Source: Pseudomonadota bacterium
GTDB lineage: Bacteria > Pseudomonadota > Gammaproteobacteria > Burkholderiales > Burkholderiaceae
Reading direction: 5' to 3'
Assembly: GCA_021778935.1 (NCBI GenBank)
Contig: JAJYBQ010000007.1
Coordinates: 1 to 27,599 of the forward strand
DNA: 27,599 bases
This document shows, one piece after another, positions 15,524 to 25,438 of the stretch. How positions within the stretch are numbered: position 1 is the stretch's first letter; the number at the start of each line of letters is the position of its first letter. The notes beneath the pieces were generated by a model, which worked only from the letters and a program-made list of their open reading frames with translations, was not told the DNA's origin and ran no database searches. Both the position numbers and the translations under genes were made by a program.

Positions 15524-16641
15524 ATGGCTGAAGATCACAGGCTCCATAGCCTCGACGGTTTTCGTGCCCTGGCAATCACGCTCGTGATCGGCTTTCATTA
15601 TTTTGTGCGATGGGCGCCACCCTTTTCTTCCTCTCCCCTGTACCCATACGGTTCCCGGGCCGCGGGCATCGCAATCTTCCGCTATGGGTATCTTGGGGTC
15701 GAGCTATTTTTCGTCATTTCAGGGTTTGTCATCAGCATGACCCTGTTCCGGTCCAGCGATCTTGGCAATTTCGCGCGCAAGCGATTTGCCCGCTTGTTTC
15801 CGACCATGTTGTTGTGCTCGACGATTACCTTTTTCGTACTCCAGATTCTTCCGCAGACGGCATTTCAGGTCTCTTGGGCCGATTTCTTGCCAAGTCTCAC
15901 CTTCACCGATCCTGTACTTTGGAACAAGGTGATGCAGCATGGCGTCCGTGCGATGGATGGCTCCTACTGGTCCCTTTTTGAAGAAGTGAAATTCTATTTT
16001 TGGATTTCGTTGCTGTATTTTTCTTTTCGGGGCCAAAACTTTTTCCACAAGGTCGGAATTGCGTTTGCGCTACTGGTTGGCATCCTGACGGTGATCCGCG
16101 TATATGGCCTGCCGCACCAATGGATCATCGAGTTTCTATTCACAGCAAAGTATCTGCCATGGTTCGTTACGGGGATTGGCTTTTTTGCCTTGTATCGCGA
16201 ACCATCCTCTCGTATCGGCTGGATACTGCTTGCGGAGTCGGCGGGCGCGATCGTTGTCCATGCAATCACCGAATCTGCAAACCTGACGCCGGAAGCGGTT
16301 GCATTGACAATGAGCGATGCATTGTTTTTCGCTCTCTTATATAAGCCGCATTGGCTTTCTCCGTTCGCAGCACGCCCCGTTGCCGCGATTGGCATGGCAA
16401 GTTACAGCCTGTACCTGCTACACCAGGACGCCGGTGTCGCCCTATTACAACTGCTGAGCCGAAGCCCGTTCTGGCGCCAAACCCCGGCATATCGTTCTTT
16501 GCGACGGGCGCCATTATCCTTATCATGACGACGGTTTCCCTGATCGTGTATCGATATTGGGAAGCGCCTGCCAAGACGCTAATCCTGGGCTACCGATTCG
16601 CAAAGGCATCCCCCCCCAACCGCGCACCCGGACCACTGTGA
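15524..16641 (+). pseudogene. Acyltransferase-3 family membrane protein, frameshifted
   Basis: The first frame (15524 to a stop at 16528, 334 codons) encodes an acyltransferase-3 (OafA/ExoZ-like) multi-pass protein. It starts LHSLDGFRALAITLVIGFHY with the family's conserved His, then FFVISGFVISM and about ten membrane helices. The C-terminal helix is missing from this frame. It appears in the -1 frame as NPGISFFATGAIILIMTTVS and on to VYRYWEAPAKTLI, stopping at 16639-16641. The switch lies at about 16478-16485 (CAAACCCC), as if one A or C were lost. Restored, it would be about 372 residues, a normal length. It is less G+C-rich than its neighbours, suggesting transfer. AAGGA lies 8 nt before the ATG. 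The restored stop overlaps the prsR start by 4 bp. A sequencing error is also possible. Confidence 0.8.
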
Positions 16642-18011
16642 CTCTTTCGCGAACCGCGCCGCCGCGCCTCCTCATCGTCGAAGACGATCCGGGCCTGCAA
16701 ACCCAGCTCAAGTGGTGTTTCGACGACCATGAGGTTCTCGTCGCCGGCAACCGCGAGGAGGCGCTCGCGCAGTTGCGCCGCTTCGCACCGCCGGTGGTGC
16801 TGCAGGACCTCGGCCTGCCGCCCGACGCCGCCGGGGTCACGGAAGGGCTGCGCACCCTGCAGGAAACGCTCGCGCTCGCCCCCGCCACCAAGGTCATCGT
16901 CGTCACCGGCAACGCCGACCGCGACAACGCGCTGCGCGCCGTCGAATCGGGCGCCTACGACTTCTATCAGAAACCGGTCGACACCAACGTCCTGCAGCTC
17001 ATCGTCTCGCGGGCCTTCGCCGTCCACGCCCTGGAAAGCGAGCTGCGGCAGTTGCGCCAGGCGCGCATCGCCTCGCCGCTGGAAGGCATCGTCGCTGCCG
17101 ACGACAAGATGCTGGCGTGCTGCCGGATGGTCGAGAAGGTGGCGCCGACCGAGGTCTCGGTGCTGATCCTGGGCGAAAGCGGCACCGGCAAGGAATTGCT
17201 GGCGCGCGCCGTCCACCGCTTGGGGAACCGCGCGCAAGGGCCGTTCGTCGCGATCAACTGCGCGGCGATCCCCGAGCCGCTGCTGGAAAGCGAACTCTTC
17301 GGTCATGAAAAGGGCGCGTTCACCGGCGCGGTCAAGCAATCGATCGGCAAGTTCGAGGCCGCCGACGGCGGCACGCTCTTCCTCGACGAGATCGGCGACA
17401 TGCCGCTGGCCTTGCAGGCCAAGCTGCTGCGCTTTCTGCAGGCGCGCGTCGTCGAGCGCGTCGGCGGCCGCACCGAGATCCCGGTGGACGTGCGGGTGGT
17501 CTGCGCGACCCACCGCGACCTGCCGAAGATGATCGGAGAGCAGACCTTTCGCCAGGACCTCTACTACCGCATCGCCGAGGTCACCGTCGCGGTACCGCCC
17601 CTGCGCGAGCGGGCGGGCGGCGCGGTGCTGCTCGCGCACGCGATGCTGCAGCGCCATGCCCACGGGCACCGCAAGCGCGGCTTCACCCAGGATGCGCTCG
17701 CCGCCCTCGAACGCCACCCCTGGCCGGGGAACGTGCGCGAACTCGAAAACAAGGTCAAGGCGGCGCTGATCATGGCCGACGGGGACCTCATCACCGCGGC
17801 CGACCTCGGGCTGGCGCCCGCAACCGAGGACGAGGCGCCCGCCCTGCTCACGATCAAGGAAGCGCGCGCGCGGGCCGAGCGGCACGCGCTGCGACAGGCG
17901 CTGCAACTGTGCAGCGGGCAGATCACCCGCACGGCGGAAATGCTCGGCGTCACGCGACCCACCCTGTACGAATTGCTGGACCGGCACGGCCTGCGGGGCG
18001 ATGCGTCATGA
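16638..18011 (+). CDS. prsR: PrsR, XrtA/PEP-CTERM system sigma-54-dependent response regulator
   Basis: A 457-residue NtrC-family activator. The receiver domain (about 8-130) has acidic residues VEDD and phospho-acceptor Asp57 in LQDLGLPP. The AAA+ domain (about 150-385) has Walker A GESGTGKE (179-186), the sigma-54 contact loop GAFTGA (226-231) and Walker B LFLDEIGD. The C-terminal Fis-type helix-turn-helix includes [19 protein letters not shown]. All residues needed for ATP hydrolysis and sigma-54 remodelling look intact. The start is GTG at 16638, whose GTGA overlaps the restored acyltransferase stop; the frame upstream is not homologous. Its stop overlaps the xrtA ATG (ATGA). Its predicted targets include both PEP-CTERM genes here, which have -24/-12 promoters. 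The cognate kinase is PrsK. Confidence 0.94.
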   Translation: MTLSRTAPPRLLIVEDDPGLQTQLKWCFDDHEVLVAGNREEALAQLRRFAPPVVLQDLGLPPDAAGVTEGLRTLQETLALAPATKVIVVTGNADRDNALRAVESGAYDFYQKPVDTNVLQLIVSRAFAVHALESELRQLRQARIASPLEGIVAADDKMLACCRMVEKVAPTEVSVLILGESGTGKELLARAVHRLGNRAQGPFVAINCAAIPEPLLESELFGHEKGAFTGAVKQSIGKFEAADGGTLFLDEIGDMPLALQAKLLRFLQARVVERVGGRTEIPVDVRVVCATHRDLPKMIGEQTFRQDLYYRIAEVTVAVPPLRERAGGAVLLAHAMLQRHAHGHRKRGFTQDALAALERHPWPGNVRELENKVKAALIMADGDLITAADLGLAPATEDEAPALLTIKEARARAERHALRQALQLCSGQITRTAEMLGVTRPTLYELLDRHGLRGDAS

Positions 18012-19624
18012 GCGCCGTCGTCGAACCCCGCCGTCCCGCCGTCGCCTCCCTGCCAACGACCGCCGTCGTCCTGCTGACGGCGGTCGCGACGCTGCTCGCC
18101 CTGTGGCCCGGCGCGCTGTCGCTGCTGCAGCAGTGGACCATGCCCTACGACTACAACCACGGGCTGATCATCGCGGCGATTTCCGCAGTCTGGCTCTGGA
18201 ACCGGCGGGGAGAAATCGCCCTGCAGGCGCCGCGCCCCGATCCGGTCGCGGCGTTCGCGCTGATCCCGATGCTGCTGCTCTGGTTCGCCGCGTATCGGGG
18301 CATCGTTCACGTCCTGTACCAGGCACTGCTGCCGGCGATCCTCTGGACCGCCATCCTGGCGGCGGCGGGAATGCGCATCGCGCGCTTCACGGCCGGGCCG
18401 ATCGCGTTTCTCTATTTCGCGGTTCCGATCTGGGACTACACGGTGCGGCCGATCCTGCAGTTCGTCTCGGTCGCGGTGACCGAAACCTGGCTGGGATGGG
18501 TGGGCGTTCCGGTGAAGATCGTCGGCGACACCGTGACCATCCCGGAGGGAACCTTCGAGGTCCACGACAGCTGTTCCGGCGCCCAGTATTTTGTCGTCGC
18601 CCTCGCCTTCGGCGTGCTGCTGGCACGCATCCATCGCCTGTCGCCGCGGCGCACGGCGACCCTGCTACCCATTGCCGCGGCCGCGGCCATTCTCGCCAAC
18701 TGGATCCGGGTGGGCATCGTGATCTGGTCCGGGCACGTAACCCACATGCAGCACTATTTCGTGCGCGTCGAGCACAAGTCGCTGGGATACGCCATCTTCG
18801 CCGTGCTGCTCGGCCTGCTGATGTGGGTGGCGTCCCGGCTGGCCGATACCGCTCCACCGACCGCACCGACGCCCCGCACCTCGGCCCCGGGGAGCTCGGC
18901 ATCCCCATGGGCGCCGTCGGCCGGCGCCTGGCCGCGCAACCTCGCCTGGGTCCTGCTCGCCGCCTCCGGCATCCTGGTCACGACGGTTCCCGCGGTTCGG
19001 GAAGCCACCGGCCAACTCGGCGGCGCTCCGGTCCTCGCGGCGCGCTGGAGCGGGCCGCTGCCGCCCACGGCGGCATGGCGTCCGAACTATGTCGGCGCTA
19101 CGCAGGAGCAGCATGTCGCATACGACGGACCATCGGGACCGGTCGAGGTCTACACCAACCTCTATACCGATCAGCGCAGCGGACGCAAGCTCATCACCTA
19201 CGGCAACACCCTTTTTCCCGACCCCCCATGGCGGATCGCCCGCGGAGCCGCCTGGTGGCAGCCGCTCATCGGCGCGTTCGGCGCCGCGCCGCTCACCACG
19301 ACCGGCCAACTGGGAGGCAGCCGCCAGCGCTGGACATTCACCTACACCTACGTGGTGGGGGGATTCCAGACCGGCAATTCGCTGCTGGCGCAGCTCGACT
19401 ACGGCATCCTGTCGCTGCTGCATCCCGTCGGCAGCGGCGTGATCGCCGTTGGCGCGCCCTGCAACCAGACCTGTACTGCGGCACGGGATCGCGTGCGACG
19501 CTTCTGGCGCGACGAGCACGGCGCCTTCGTCGCGCGCATCCCTGCCCGCCTTATGGTCCACCAACCAGTCCACCAATCGGCCCACCAGCCAGCCCACCAA
19601 TCGCACCCGGGATTCCCATCATGA
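18008..19624 (+). CDS. xrtA: Exosortase A (XrtA) with fused EpsI-like domain
   Basis: A 538-residue inner-membrane protein. The N-terminal about 290 residues form the eight-helix exosortase, the presumed transpeptidase-like enzyme that recognises PEP-CTERM tails. Predicted catalytic residues are present: Cys189 in [10 protein letters not shown], Arg234 in ANWIRVG and His256 in [10 protein letters not shown]. After another helix (about 310-335), a soluble EpsI-type domain runs from about 345 to 515, with [20 protein letters not shown] and WWQPL. This EpsI fusion is usual for XrtA. The C-terminus ends in a His/Gln-rich tail coded by a short tandem repeat. The ATG at 18008 overlaps the prsR stop and the TGA overlaps the prsT start, so translation is probably coupled. 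The frame is open about 33 codons upstream within prsR; that part is not homologous. Confidence 0.95.
   Translation: MSAVVEPRRPAVASLPTTAVVLLTAVATLLALWPGALSLLQQWTMPYDYNHGLIIAAISAVWLWNRRGEIALQAPRPDPVAAFALIPMLLLWFAAYRGIVHVLYQALLPAILWTAILAAAGMRIARFTAGPIAFLYFAVPIWDYTVRPILQFVSVAVTETWLGWVGVPVKIVGDTVTIPEGTFEVHDSCSGAQYFVVALAFGVLLARIHRLSPRRTATLLPIAAAAAILANWIRVGIVIWSGHVTHMQHYFVRVEHKSLGYAIFAVLLGLLMWVASRLADTAPPTAPTPRTSAPGSSASPWAPSAGAWPRNLAWVLLAASGILVTTVPAVREATGQLGGAPVLAARWSGPLPPTAAWRPNYVGATQEQHVAYDGPSGPVEVYTNLYTDQRSGRKLITYGNTLFPDPPWRIARGAAWWQPLIGAFGAAPLTTTGQLGGSRQRWTFTYTYVVGGFQTGNSLLAQLDYGILSLLHPVGSGVIAVGAPCNQTCTAARDRVRRFWRDEHGAFVARIPARLMVHQPVHQSAHQPAHQSHPGFPS
19558..19605 (+). repeat. Four tandem 12-bp units at the 3' end of xrtA
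   Basis: Four consecutive 12-bp units, all starting CCACCA (for example CCACCAATCGGC at 19570-19581), encode an HQP/HQS-like tail of repeated His-Gln pairs. They lie 16 bp before the prsT start. The length is a multiple of three, so unit gain or loss would keep the frame. Confidence 0.75.
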
Positions 19625-22476
19625 CGACCCGATCGCCTGCCGCATCCCCTGGTTCCAAGATCCTGCGCAGCGCCGCCACCGGTCCTTGCCGTGGCCGTAG
19701 CCGCATCGGCCGCGCCCTGCTGCTCTTCTGGACCATCGGCGCGTTGGGCACACTGGGCGGCTGCGAACGGTTCACCTCCGCGGACACCTGGGTCGCACGC
19801 GGAGAGGAGGCGATGGCGCAGGGCCGATACACGGACGTCAAGTCCGACATCGACAACGCGCTGGACAAAAAGCCGAACTCGCAAAAGGCGCTGCTGCTCG
19901 ATGCCCGCCTGTACCTCAAGCGTGGCATGCCGCGCTATGCGCAAGAACGGCTGAACCGCGCCCTCCACGCCGGAGTTCCGCACGCGTCGATCGTGGATCT
20001 GCAGAGCCGCATCCTGCTCGCGAACGGAAAATTCGCCGAAGCGGAGACCCTGCTTGCGGCGGACTCCCGCATGGCTCCGGCGCAACGCGCCGACCTCCTC
20101 GCGCAGGCACAACTTGGCCAACACCATTTCGACCCTGCCGCCGCGACCCTTTCCGCCGCCTTGCAGGCCGACCCAGGCAACGTCGCCTTGCTGACCACGC
20201 GTGCGCGTCTGCTTGCGGCGCAAAATCAGCCCGACGGCGCACTCCAGACGCTCGACGAGGCGCTCAAGGCCGACCCCCATTCCGCGCTGGCCTGGCTGCT
20301 GCGCGGCCAGATCCTGCTGCGCCGGGGCGCCGCCATCGACGCGATCGCGGCATTCACCCATGCCCGCGAAACCGCGAACGTGCAACTCGATTTCCCGCAG
20401 GACGCCGCGCTGCTGCAGGAACTCGCCGGCGCCCAGATGGACCTCGGCCGCACCGCGGACGCCAAAGGCACGGTGGCGGAACTCGACAAACGATTTCCCA
20501 ACACGATCGGCACCAAGTTTCTCGACGCCCGCATGGCGGTCGTGCGGCAGGAATATGCCGCCGCGATCGACGATCTCCAGACCGTGCTGTCCGCCGCCCC
20601 GGGTTTCCTGCCGGCCCGCCTGCTCGACGCGGCGGCGCTGTTCTATTCCGGGAAACCGGAAACCGCGGAATCGCAATTGAACGGCCTGCTCAGCAAGGAT
20701 CCGGGGAATCTTCCGGCGCGGCGCTTGCTCGCCCAGGTGGAACTCGGCCTGCACCGGCCCGACGAAGCGCGCCGCGCACTGCAGGATGCCCCCGGCGCCG
20801 CCGGCGACGCGCAGTCGAACTGGCTGCTCGGTACGGCGTTGATGGAAACCGGTCGGAAGAGCGCCGGACTCGATGCCCTGCAGCGCAGCGTTGCGGAAAA
20901 TCCCCGCCAGGACGGCACCCGCGAGCAACTCGCGCGCATGTATATCGCATCGGGCCAGGGCGCCAAGGCTGTCGCCCTGCTCGAAGGCATCCCCCCCGCC
21001 CAGCGCGATATCCGGACCGACTCCCTGCTGCTCGTCGCAACGGTAGCCGGACGCACTTCCGCCGCGGCAAAGCAGGCGGTGGCCGATCTATTGGCCGCGC
21101 ATCCCGACGACGGCACCCTGCATGCGGCCGCCGGCAGCCTTTTTGCATCGGTCGGCGATTTCCCGGACGCGCAGCGCGAATTCGAGCGCAGCCTGCAACG
21201 CAACCCCCGTGATCTCGCCGCGATGATGGGCATGGCCCAGCTGCGGGTCCGCCAATCGCAGTACGACGCGGCGAAGACGCAATTGCAGGCCGTATTGCAG
21301 GAAAACACCCAATATCAGCCCGCGTACCGGCTGCTCGCCGCGATCGCCGTGCATCAGGGTGACCGAAAGGAGGCCGAATCCGTGCTGGCGCAAGCCATCT
21401 CCGCCGACCCATCCACCGTCCGCGCGCGTCTGATGCTCGCCGACCTTGCGCTGGCGGGAGGAGACGCCCATAAGGCCCAGGCATTGATCGAACAGGCGGG
21501 AAAGGTTTCGCCCAATCCCGGCGCGACCCTCGACGCCGGCGGCCAGATCCTGCTGCGCGGGGGCCTTGCGGACGCGGCGCTGTCCACCTTCAACAAGGCG
21601 GCGTCCGCCGGCTCCCCGGCCGCGCGGCTCGATGCGGCGCGCGCACTCATCGCCCTCGGCCGCAACGAAGAAGCGCGCAGCGCGCTTGCCGCCGTCGCCG
21701 ACACCATGCCGGCAGAAAAGCTCCCGGCGACCCTCCTGCTGGTCGATCTCGACCTGCGCGAACACGATGCCGACGCCGCCCGGAACCGGATCGCGCGGCT
21801 CGGCGACAGTGGATTGCTGCCGGCCTATGCGATCGACACGCTGCAGGCGAATCTGGACATGCATCTCAAGCAGTACCCGGCCGCGGCCCGAAAGTTTTCG
21901 GCCGCGTTCGCCGCGCAACCCACCGCGGCGCTGGCGATCCAGACGTACCAGGCCCGATCGGCGGCGGGGCAACCCAATCCGCAACAAATCCTGACCGAAT
22001 GGCTCGCCGCCCATCCCGGCGACGGCACGGTCTCGATGGCCCTGGCGCAGTACGACGCCGACAACGGCGAACGCCCGGAGGCGATCCGGATCTACGAGCG
22101 CTTGACCCGCGAAGCCGTCCGCCCCGACGTCGTCATGCTGAACAATCTCGCCTGGCTCTATGCCGAAGCGGGCGACCCGCGCGCCGTCGCCACCGCGCAG
22201 CGTGCGCTGGCGCTTGCGCCGCACAGCGCGCAGGTGATGGACACCGACGGCTGGGTGCTCTTCCATAGCGGGAAGACCCAGGACGGGATCGCGATGCTCG
22301 AAAAAGCCCGGCAAGCCGACGCGAAGGACCCGGCGATCGCATTCCACTTGGCATCGGCACTGGCCCAGGGCGGCGACAAGAACCGCGCCGTCGGCCTGCT
22401 ACAGGGTCTGCTGAAGGGCACCGCACAATTTCCCGAACGGGCGCAGGCGGAATCCCTGCTGCGCCGTTTGCAATGA
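19621..22476 (+). CDS. prsT: PrsT, XrtA/PEP-CTERM system TPR-repeat lipoprotein
   Basis: A 951-residue tetratricopeptide-repeat protein, near the usual length (about 900) of PrsT. The N-terminus has a basic stretch (CRGRSRIGR), a hydrophobic core and a lipobox ending LGGC, so Cys48 would be lipidated. From about residue 55 to the end it is a solenoid of TPR-like units, for example [20 protein letters not shown] and [20 protein letters not shown], ending with [19 protein letters not shown]. PrsT co-occurs with XrtA and is thought to help secretion or assembly of polysaccharide and sorted proteins in the periplasm; its exact role is unknown. The ATG overlaps the xrtA stop (ATGA). A strong terminator follows after about 16 bp, so prsT is the last gene of the operon. 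Confidence 0.94.
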   Translation: MTTRSPAASPGSKILRSAATGPCRGRSRIGRALLLFWTIGALGTLGGCERFTSADTWVARGEEAMAQGRYTDVKSDIDNALDKKPNSQKALLLDARLYLKRGMPRYAQERLNRALHAGVPHASIVDLQSRILLANGKFAEAETLLAADSRMAPAQRADLLAQAQLGQHHFDPAAATLSAALQADPGNVALLTTRARLLAAQNQPDGALQTLDEALKADPHSALAWLLRGQILLRRGAAIDAIAAFTHARETANVQLDFPQDAALLQELAGAQMDLGRTADAKGTVAELDKRFPNTIGTKFLDARMAVVRQEYAAAIDDLQTVLSAAPGFLPARLLDAAALFYSGKPETAESQLNGLLSKDPGNLPARRLLAQVELGLHRPDEARRALQDAPGAAGDAQSNWLLGTALMETGRKSAGLDALQRSVAENPRQDGTREQLARMYIASGQGAKAVALLEGIPPAQRDIRTDSLLLVATVAGRTSAAAKQAVADLLAAHPDDGTLHAAAGSLFASVGDFPDAQREFERSLQRNPRDLAAMMGMAQLRVRQSQYDAAKTQLQAVLQENTQYQPAYRLLAAIAVHQGDRKEAESVLAQAISADPSTVRARLMLADLALAGGDAHKAQALIEQAGKVSPNPGATLDAGGQILLRGGLADAALSTFNKAASAGSPAARLDAARALIALGRNEEARSALAAVADTMPAEKLPATLLLVDLDLREHDADAARNRIARLGDSGLLPAYAIDTLQANLDMHLKQYPAAARKFSAAFAAQPTAALAIQTYQARSAAGQPNPQQILTEWLAAHPGDGTVSMALAQYDADNGERPEAIRIYERLTREAVRPDVVMLNNLAWLYAEAGDPRAVATAQRALALAPHSAQVMDTDGWVLFHSGKTQDGIAMLEKARQADAKDPAIAFHLASALAQGGDKNRAVGLLQGLLKGTAQFPERAQAESLLRRLQ

Positions 22477-22492
22477 ACCACGCTCTGCCAAC

Positions 22493-22520
22493 AAAAACGC
22501 CCGCAAATGCGGGCGTTTTT
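22493..22520. terminator. Bidirectional intrinsic terminator between prsT and the second PEP-CTERM gene
   Basis: AAAAACGCCCGC (22493-22504) pairs perfectly with GCGGGCGTTTTT (22509-22520) around an AAAT loop. The stem ends in a T-run on both strands, so it can stop prsT (+) and the convergent PEP-CTERM gene (-). Confidence 0.92.
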
Positions 22521-22543
22521 GTCAGATGGGGAAAAACCAAGCC

Positions 22544-23227
22544 TTACGCGGCCTTGTTCTTCCGCTGACGACGGGCCAATCCCGCGCCAATCAGGGCAAA
22601 CCCCATCAGGCCCAGCGTCGCGGGCTCCGGAACCTCGACCGTGTTATCGGCACTCAGGTGTTGCCCCGACCCCGTGGCGCTCAGGGAAACCGTTTCAACG
22701 AGTGCGTACGGATTGGAAAGCCCCGACACGAACGTGTTGAACGAGTTGTTCCATGACGGGTGGACCAGCGCCGTAGTGCCGATTTGCATCCCAGCGCCTG
22801 GCGCGCCAGGGTTCAACACCGACGGATAATTGGACGCGATATAGAAGGTGTTGGTTCCGGTAAGCCCGCTGCCCGCGGTGCCGGTCAACGAACCGAAGAA
22901 CGCCGAGCCCGAACTGGTCGACGCCAACCCCGTTTCCGCAAATGCGAGGACGACCGACCCGCCAGCGCTGCTGCTGACAGAGATGTTGGCAGAGTCATAG
23001 ATTGCGGGCAGCGCCAGCGTGTTCGCTCCGGTCAGGATCGCGGTGACGCTGAAATTCCCGGCCGTAAAGACCCCAGTCTGCTGGGTGTTGGCCCCCAGAT
23101 CGACCCACCCGTTCCAGTTGGTGCCAGCGTTGGTGCTGTAGTTGTACAGCAGGTCCGCATGCGCCGCGGACATCCCCAGGCCCAGCGCCGCGACCACAGC
23201 GGCGGCAAGCAGTTTGGTTTGTTTCAT
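22544..23227 (-). CDS. PEP-CTERM sorting-domain protein adjacent to the XrtA locus
   Basis: A 227-residue exported protein. The signal peptide is MKQTKLLAAAVVAALGLGMS with probable cleavage after AAHA. The body is rich in Ser, Thr, Gly, Ala and Asn and probably beta-structured, with NWNGWVDLG and LVHPSWNNSF. The C-terminal signal from residue 199 is VPEPATLGLMGFALIG followed by a basic tail (ARRQRKNKAA). Nine residues (TLGLMGFALIG minus flanks) and the overall tail are nearly the same as in the protein at 5381-6094, while the bodies differ, as expected for clients of one exosortase. The ATG at 23227 has AAGGA 9 nt upstream; the open frame continues upstream without support. It is preceded by a sigma-54 promoter, an IHF-like site and two candidate PrsR sites. 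Body function unknown. Confidence 0.92.
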   Translation of the reverse strand: MKQTKLLAAAVVAALGLGMSAAHADLLYNYSTNAGTNWNGWVDLGANTQQTGVFTAGNFSVTAILTGANTLALPAIYDSANISVSSSAGGSVVLAFAETGLASTSSGSAFFGSLTGTAGSGLTGTNTFYIASNYPSVLNPGAPGAGMQIGTTALVHPSWNNSFNTFVSGLSNPYALVETVSLSATGSGQHLSADNTVEVPEPATLGLMGFALIGAGLARRQRKNKAA

Positions 23228-23282
23228 CGTTCGATTCCTTGGTTGTCGTACGAAGAGAAAAAGGTGCTTCGACAGGAGTTCA

Positions 23283-23298
23283 AGCAGATTCCATGCCA
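23283..23298 (-). promoter_or_regulatory. Sigma-54 (-24/-12) promoter of the second PEP-CTERM gene
   Basis: On the minus strand TGGCATGGAATCTGCT (23298 to 23283) fits TGGCACG-N4-TTGCW. The GG and GC doublets are correctly spaced, with one change in the -24 element (ATG for ACG) and one in the -12 element (C for the first T). It lies 55 bp upstream of the ATG. Confidence 0.7.
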
Positions 23299-23317
23299 CA
23301 GTGGCGAAACCAACGGG

Positions 23318-23330
23318 CAACCAATTGTTT
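23318..23330 (-). promoter_or_regulatory. IHF-like site between activator motif and sigma-54 promoter
   Basis: On the minus strand AAACAATTGGTTG (23330 to 23318) matches the IHF core WATCAA-N4-TTR with one mismatch, and A+T-rich DNA flanks it. Its place between the candidate PrsR sites and the promoter is where IHF bends DNA in other sigma-54 systems. Confidence 0.45.
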
Positions 23331-23385
23331 ATAAAAGAATATCCACAAAACCCCGACCTCCGATAGGTATCATCCGACATCGCAC

Positions 23386-23401
23386 TGTAAAGAAATCCGA
23401 C
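23386..23401 (-). promoter_or_regulatory. Candidate PrsR site, promoter-proximal
   Basis: GTCGGATTTCTTTACA on the minus strand (23401 to 23386). With one to two more bases each side it becomes an imperfect palindrome with outer arms CTGT and ACAG (23385-23403), as expected for a dimeric Fis-type HTH. It lies about 120 bp upstream of the expected transcription start. Confidence 0.55.
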
Positions 23402-23437
23402 AGTTCCAGCCTTCGCTAGTCCAGCATTTGGAAAATC

Positions 23438-23453
23438 GTCAAAAATTTTTACA
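23438..23453 (+). promoter_or_regulatory. Candidate PrsR site, promoter-distal, opposite orientation
   Basis: GTCAAAAATTTTTACA on the plus strand. Including the preceding ATC it matches the site upstream of the first PEP-CTERM gene at 15 of 19 positions. Between it and the cysNC end (23454-23533) I see nothing else. Confidence 0.5.
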
Positions 23454-23533
23454 GCAACGGCATAACCCGCGACGCCACGGTCGTTCGCAGGCGGCGCATC
23501 TAACGGCGCGAGGGCAAGAGCGGCGTCGGCTTC

Positions 23534-25438
23534 TCAGGCGGCCAACGCCCGCAGCAACCGGTCAACACTCTGATCCAGCGAGGCTCCGTCCCCTCGGACA
23601 ATGAGCTGGGGGTCCGTCGGCGGCTCATATGGGCTGTCGATCCCGGTCATGTTGGGCAACTGACCGTTGCGGGCCTTCCTATACAGCCCTTTGGGGTCCC
23701 TCCGCTCGCAGACGTCCAGCGGCGTATCGACGTACACCTCGACGAAATCGCTCGCGCCGATGCACTGTCGCGCCATCTCACGCTCCCGACGAAATGGCGA
23801 GATGAAGGCGGTCAGGACGATCAGCCCCGCGTCCATCATCAGCTTGGCAACTTCCGCGATCCGGCGGATGTTCTCCACCCGATCCGCGTCCGTGAAACCG
23901 AGGTCCCGGTTCAGGCCCTGGCGCACGTTGTCGCCATCCAGAATGTAGGTGCGTCGGCCCTGGGCATGCAGCGCCATCGCCAAGGCATTGGCGACGGTGG
24001 ACTTTCCGGCCCCGGAAAGGCCCGTGAACCACACCACCCGTCCTTTGTGGCCGTTGAGCCGCTCGCGACCCTCGCGCGTCACACTGAGCGCCTGGCGGTG
24101 CACGTTCTGCGCCCGCCGCAGATCGTGCCGGATCATGCCGGCGCCGACGGTCGCATGGGTGAATCGATCGACCAGAATGAAGCTACCGAGGGCCGGAAGC
24201 CGATCATACGACTCCAGCACCAGGGGCTTGCTCAAGGCGAGATTGCACACCGCAATCTCGTTCAACGCGAGCTGCCGGCACGGTTCGTGGGCCAGGGTGT
24301 TGACATTGACGCCGTGCTTGATCGCGGTGATCGATGCGCCCGCCCACTGCGTCGCCAGCTTGCAGTCGTAACCACGCCCGACGAGGCCCGCATCTTCGTG
24401 CATCCAGACGAGGACCGCCTCGAACTGATCGCTCATCTGCAAGGGGCGATCCGCCCGCGCAACGACGTCGCCCCGCGACGCGTCGATCTCGCGATCCAGG
24501 GTCAAGGTCACCGCATCGCCGGCTTGCGCACGCGGCAGGTCGCCATCCATGGTGACGATCCGCCGCACCGTCGCGACCTGCCCGGACGCCGTGACACGGA
24601 CTGGGTCACCAACCGCGACCGCCCCCGACGCGATCGTCCCGCTGAATCCACGGAAATCCGCGCTCGGGCGGTTGACCCATTGCACCGGGAACACCAGGGT
24701 CTCATCGGATCGCCGCCCGACCTCCACCGTTTCCAGGTAGCCCATCAACGTCGGCCCCGCATACCAGGGCGTATGTGCAGAACGGTCCGTGATGTTGTCG
24801 CCTTGCAAGGCGGAGAGCGGAACGGCGGTGATGTCGGCAAACCCCAGCGGCGCTGCAAACGCGGCAAACTCCTCGCGAATGCGCTCGAAACGCGCCGCAT
24901 CAAAGTCGACCAGATCCATCTTGTTGACAGCCAGCACCACATGCCGGATGCCGACCAGGGAAGCGAGGTACGCATGGCGTCGCGTCTGCGTCAGCACCCC
25001 CTGGCGCGCATCGACGAGCAGCACCGCAACCTCGGCCGTGGAAGCGCCGGTGACCATATTGCGCGTGTACTGCTCATGACCGGGAGTATCGGCGACGATG
25101 AACTTGCGCCGCGGGGTGGCAAAGAAGCGGTATGCGACGTCGATGGTGATGCCCTGTTCGCGCTCCGCCGCCAACCCATCCACCAGCAGTGCGAAATCGA
25201 TCCCGTCTCCCTGCGTCCCGTGCCGCTTCGAATCCGCTTCCAAGGCAGCCAGTTGATCATCGAACACCTGACGCGCCTCCCACAGCATGCGACCGATCAG
25301 TGTGCTCTTGCCGTCGTCGACGCTGCCGCAGGTGATGAAACGCAACAGTTCCTGCCGGGACTGCCGCTCCAGCCACTCCGCGACATCCTTCACCCGGGGG
25401 TCGACGTCCGCCATGGCTTGGGGTTTGGCGCGATGCAT
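23534..25438 (-). CDS. cysNC: Bifunctional CysN-CysC: ATP sulfurylase GTPase subunit fused to APS kinase
   Basis: A 634-residue fusion that, with CysD, makes adenosine phosphosulfate (APS) and then PAPS. The N-terminal CysN GTPase shows GSVDDGKST (38-46), [14 protein letters not shown] and NKMDLVD, followed by two beta-barrel domains to about 445. The C-terminal APS kinase domain has Walker [10 protein letters not shown] (about 471-479), [16 protein letters not shown] and [14 protein letters not shown]. Length matches NodQ-type fusions (about 640). The ATG at 25438 overlaps the cysD stop by 1 nt (TGATG), so the two are translationally coupled. PAPS feeds sulfite production and also sulfotransferases; a domain layout like NodQ is found in both. 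Start supported by the family sequence and the coupling. Confidence 0.95.
   Translation of the reverse strand: MHRAKPQAMADVDPRVKDVAEWLERQSRQELLRFITCGSVDDGKSTLIGRMLWEARQVFDDQLAALEADSKRHGTQGDGIDFALLVDGLAAEREQGITIDVAYRFFATPRRKFIVADTPGHEQYTRNMVTGASTAEVAVLLVDARQGVLTQTRRHAYLASLVGIRHVVLAVNKMDLVDFDAARFERIREEFAAFAAPLGFADITAVPLSALQGDNITDRSAHTPWYAGPTLMGYLETVEVGRRSDETLVFPVQWVNRPSADFRGFSGTIASGAVAVGDPVRVTASGQVATVRRIVTMDGDLPRAQAGDAVTLTLDREIDASRGDVVARADRPLQMSDQFEAVLVWMHEDAGLVGRGYDCKLATQWAGASITAIKHGVNVNTLAHEPCRQLALNEIAVCNLALSKPLVLESYDRLPALGSFILVDRFTHATVGAGMIRHDLRRAQNVHRQALSVTREGRERLNGHKGRVVWFTGLSGAGKSTVANALAMALHAQGRRTYILDGDNVRQGLNRDLGFTDADRVENIRRIAEVAKLMMDAGLIVLTAFISPFRREREMARQCIGASDFVEVYVDTPLDVCERRDPKGLYRKARNGQLPNMTGIDSPYEPPTDPQLIVRGDGASLDQSVDRLLRALAA

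Noticed and set aside
15493..15531. A 12-codon upstream ORF (MKRHDVKDCNNG) whose stop overlaps the acyltransferase start
   Set aside because: Too short to support; no separate ribosome-binding site, and such ORFs arise by chance.
16478..16485. Programmed -1 ribosomal frameshifting in the acyltransferase gene
   Set aside because: CAAACCCC does not form an X-XXY-YYZ slippery heptamer in the starting frame and no clear downstream stem or pseudoknot is visible; loss of one base is simpler.
18001..19620. An N-terminal extension of prsT through the whole xrtA region in another frame
   Set aside because: The frame is open but meaningless there; the lipoprotein signal begins at the ATG at 19621, which overlaps the xrtA stop.
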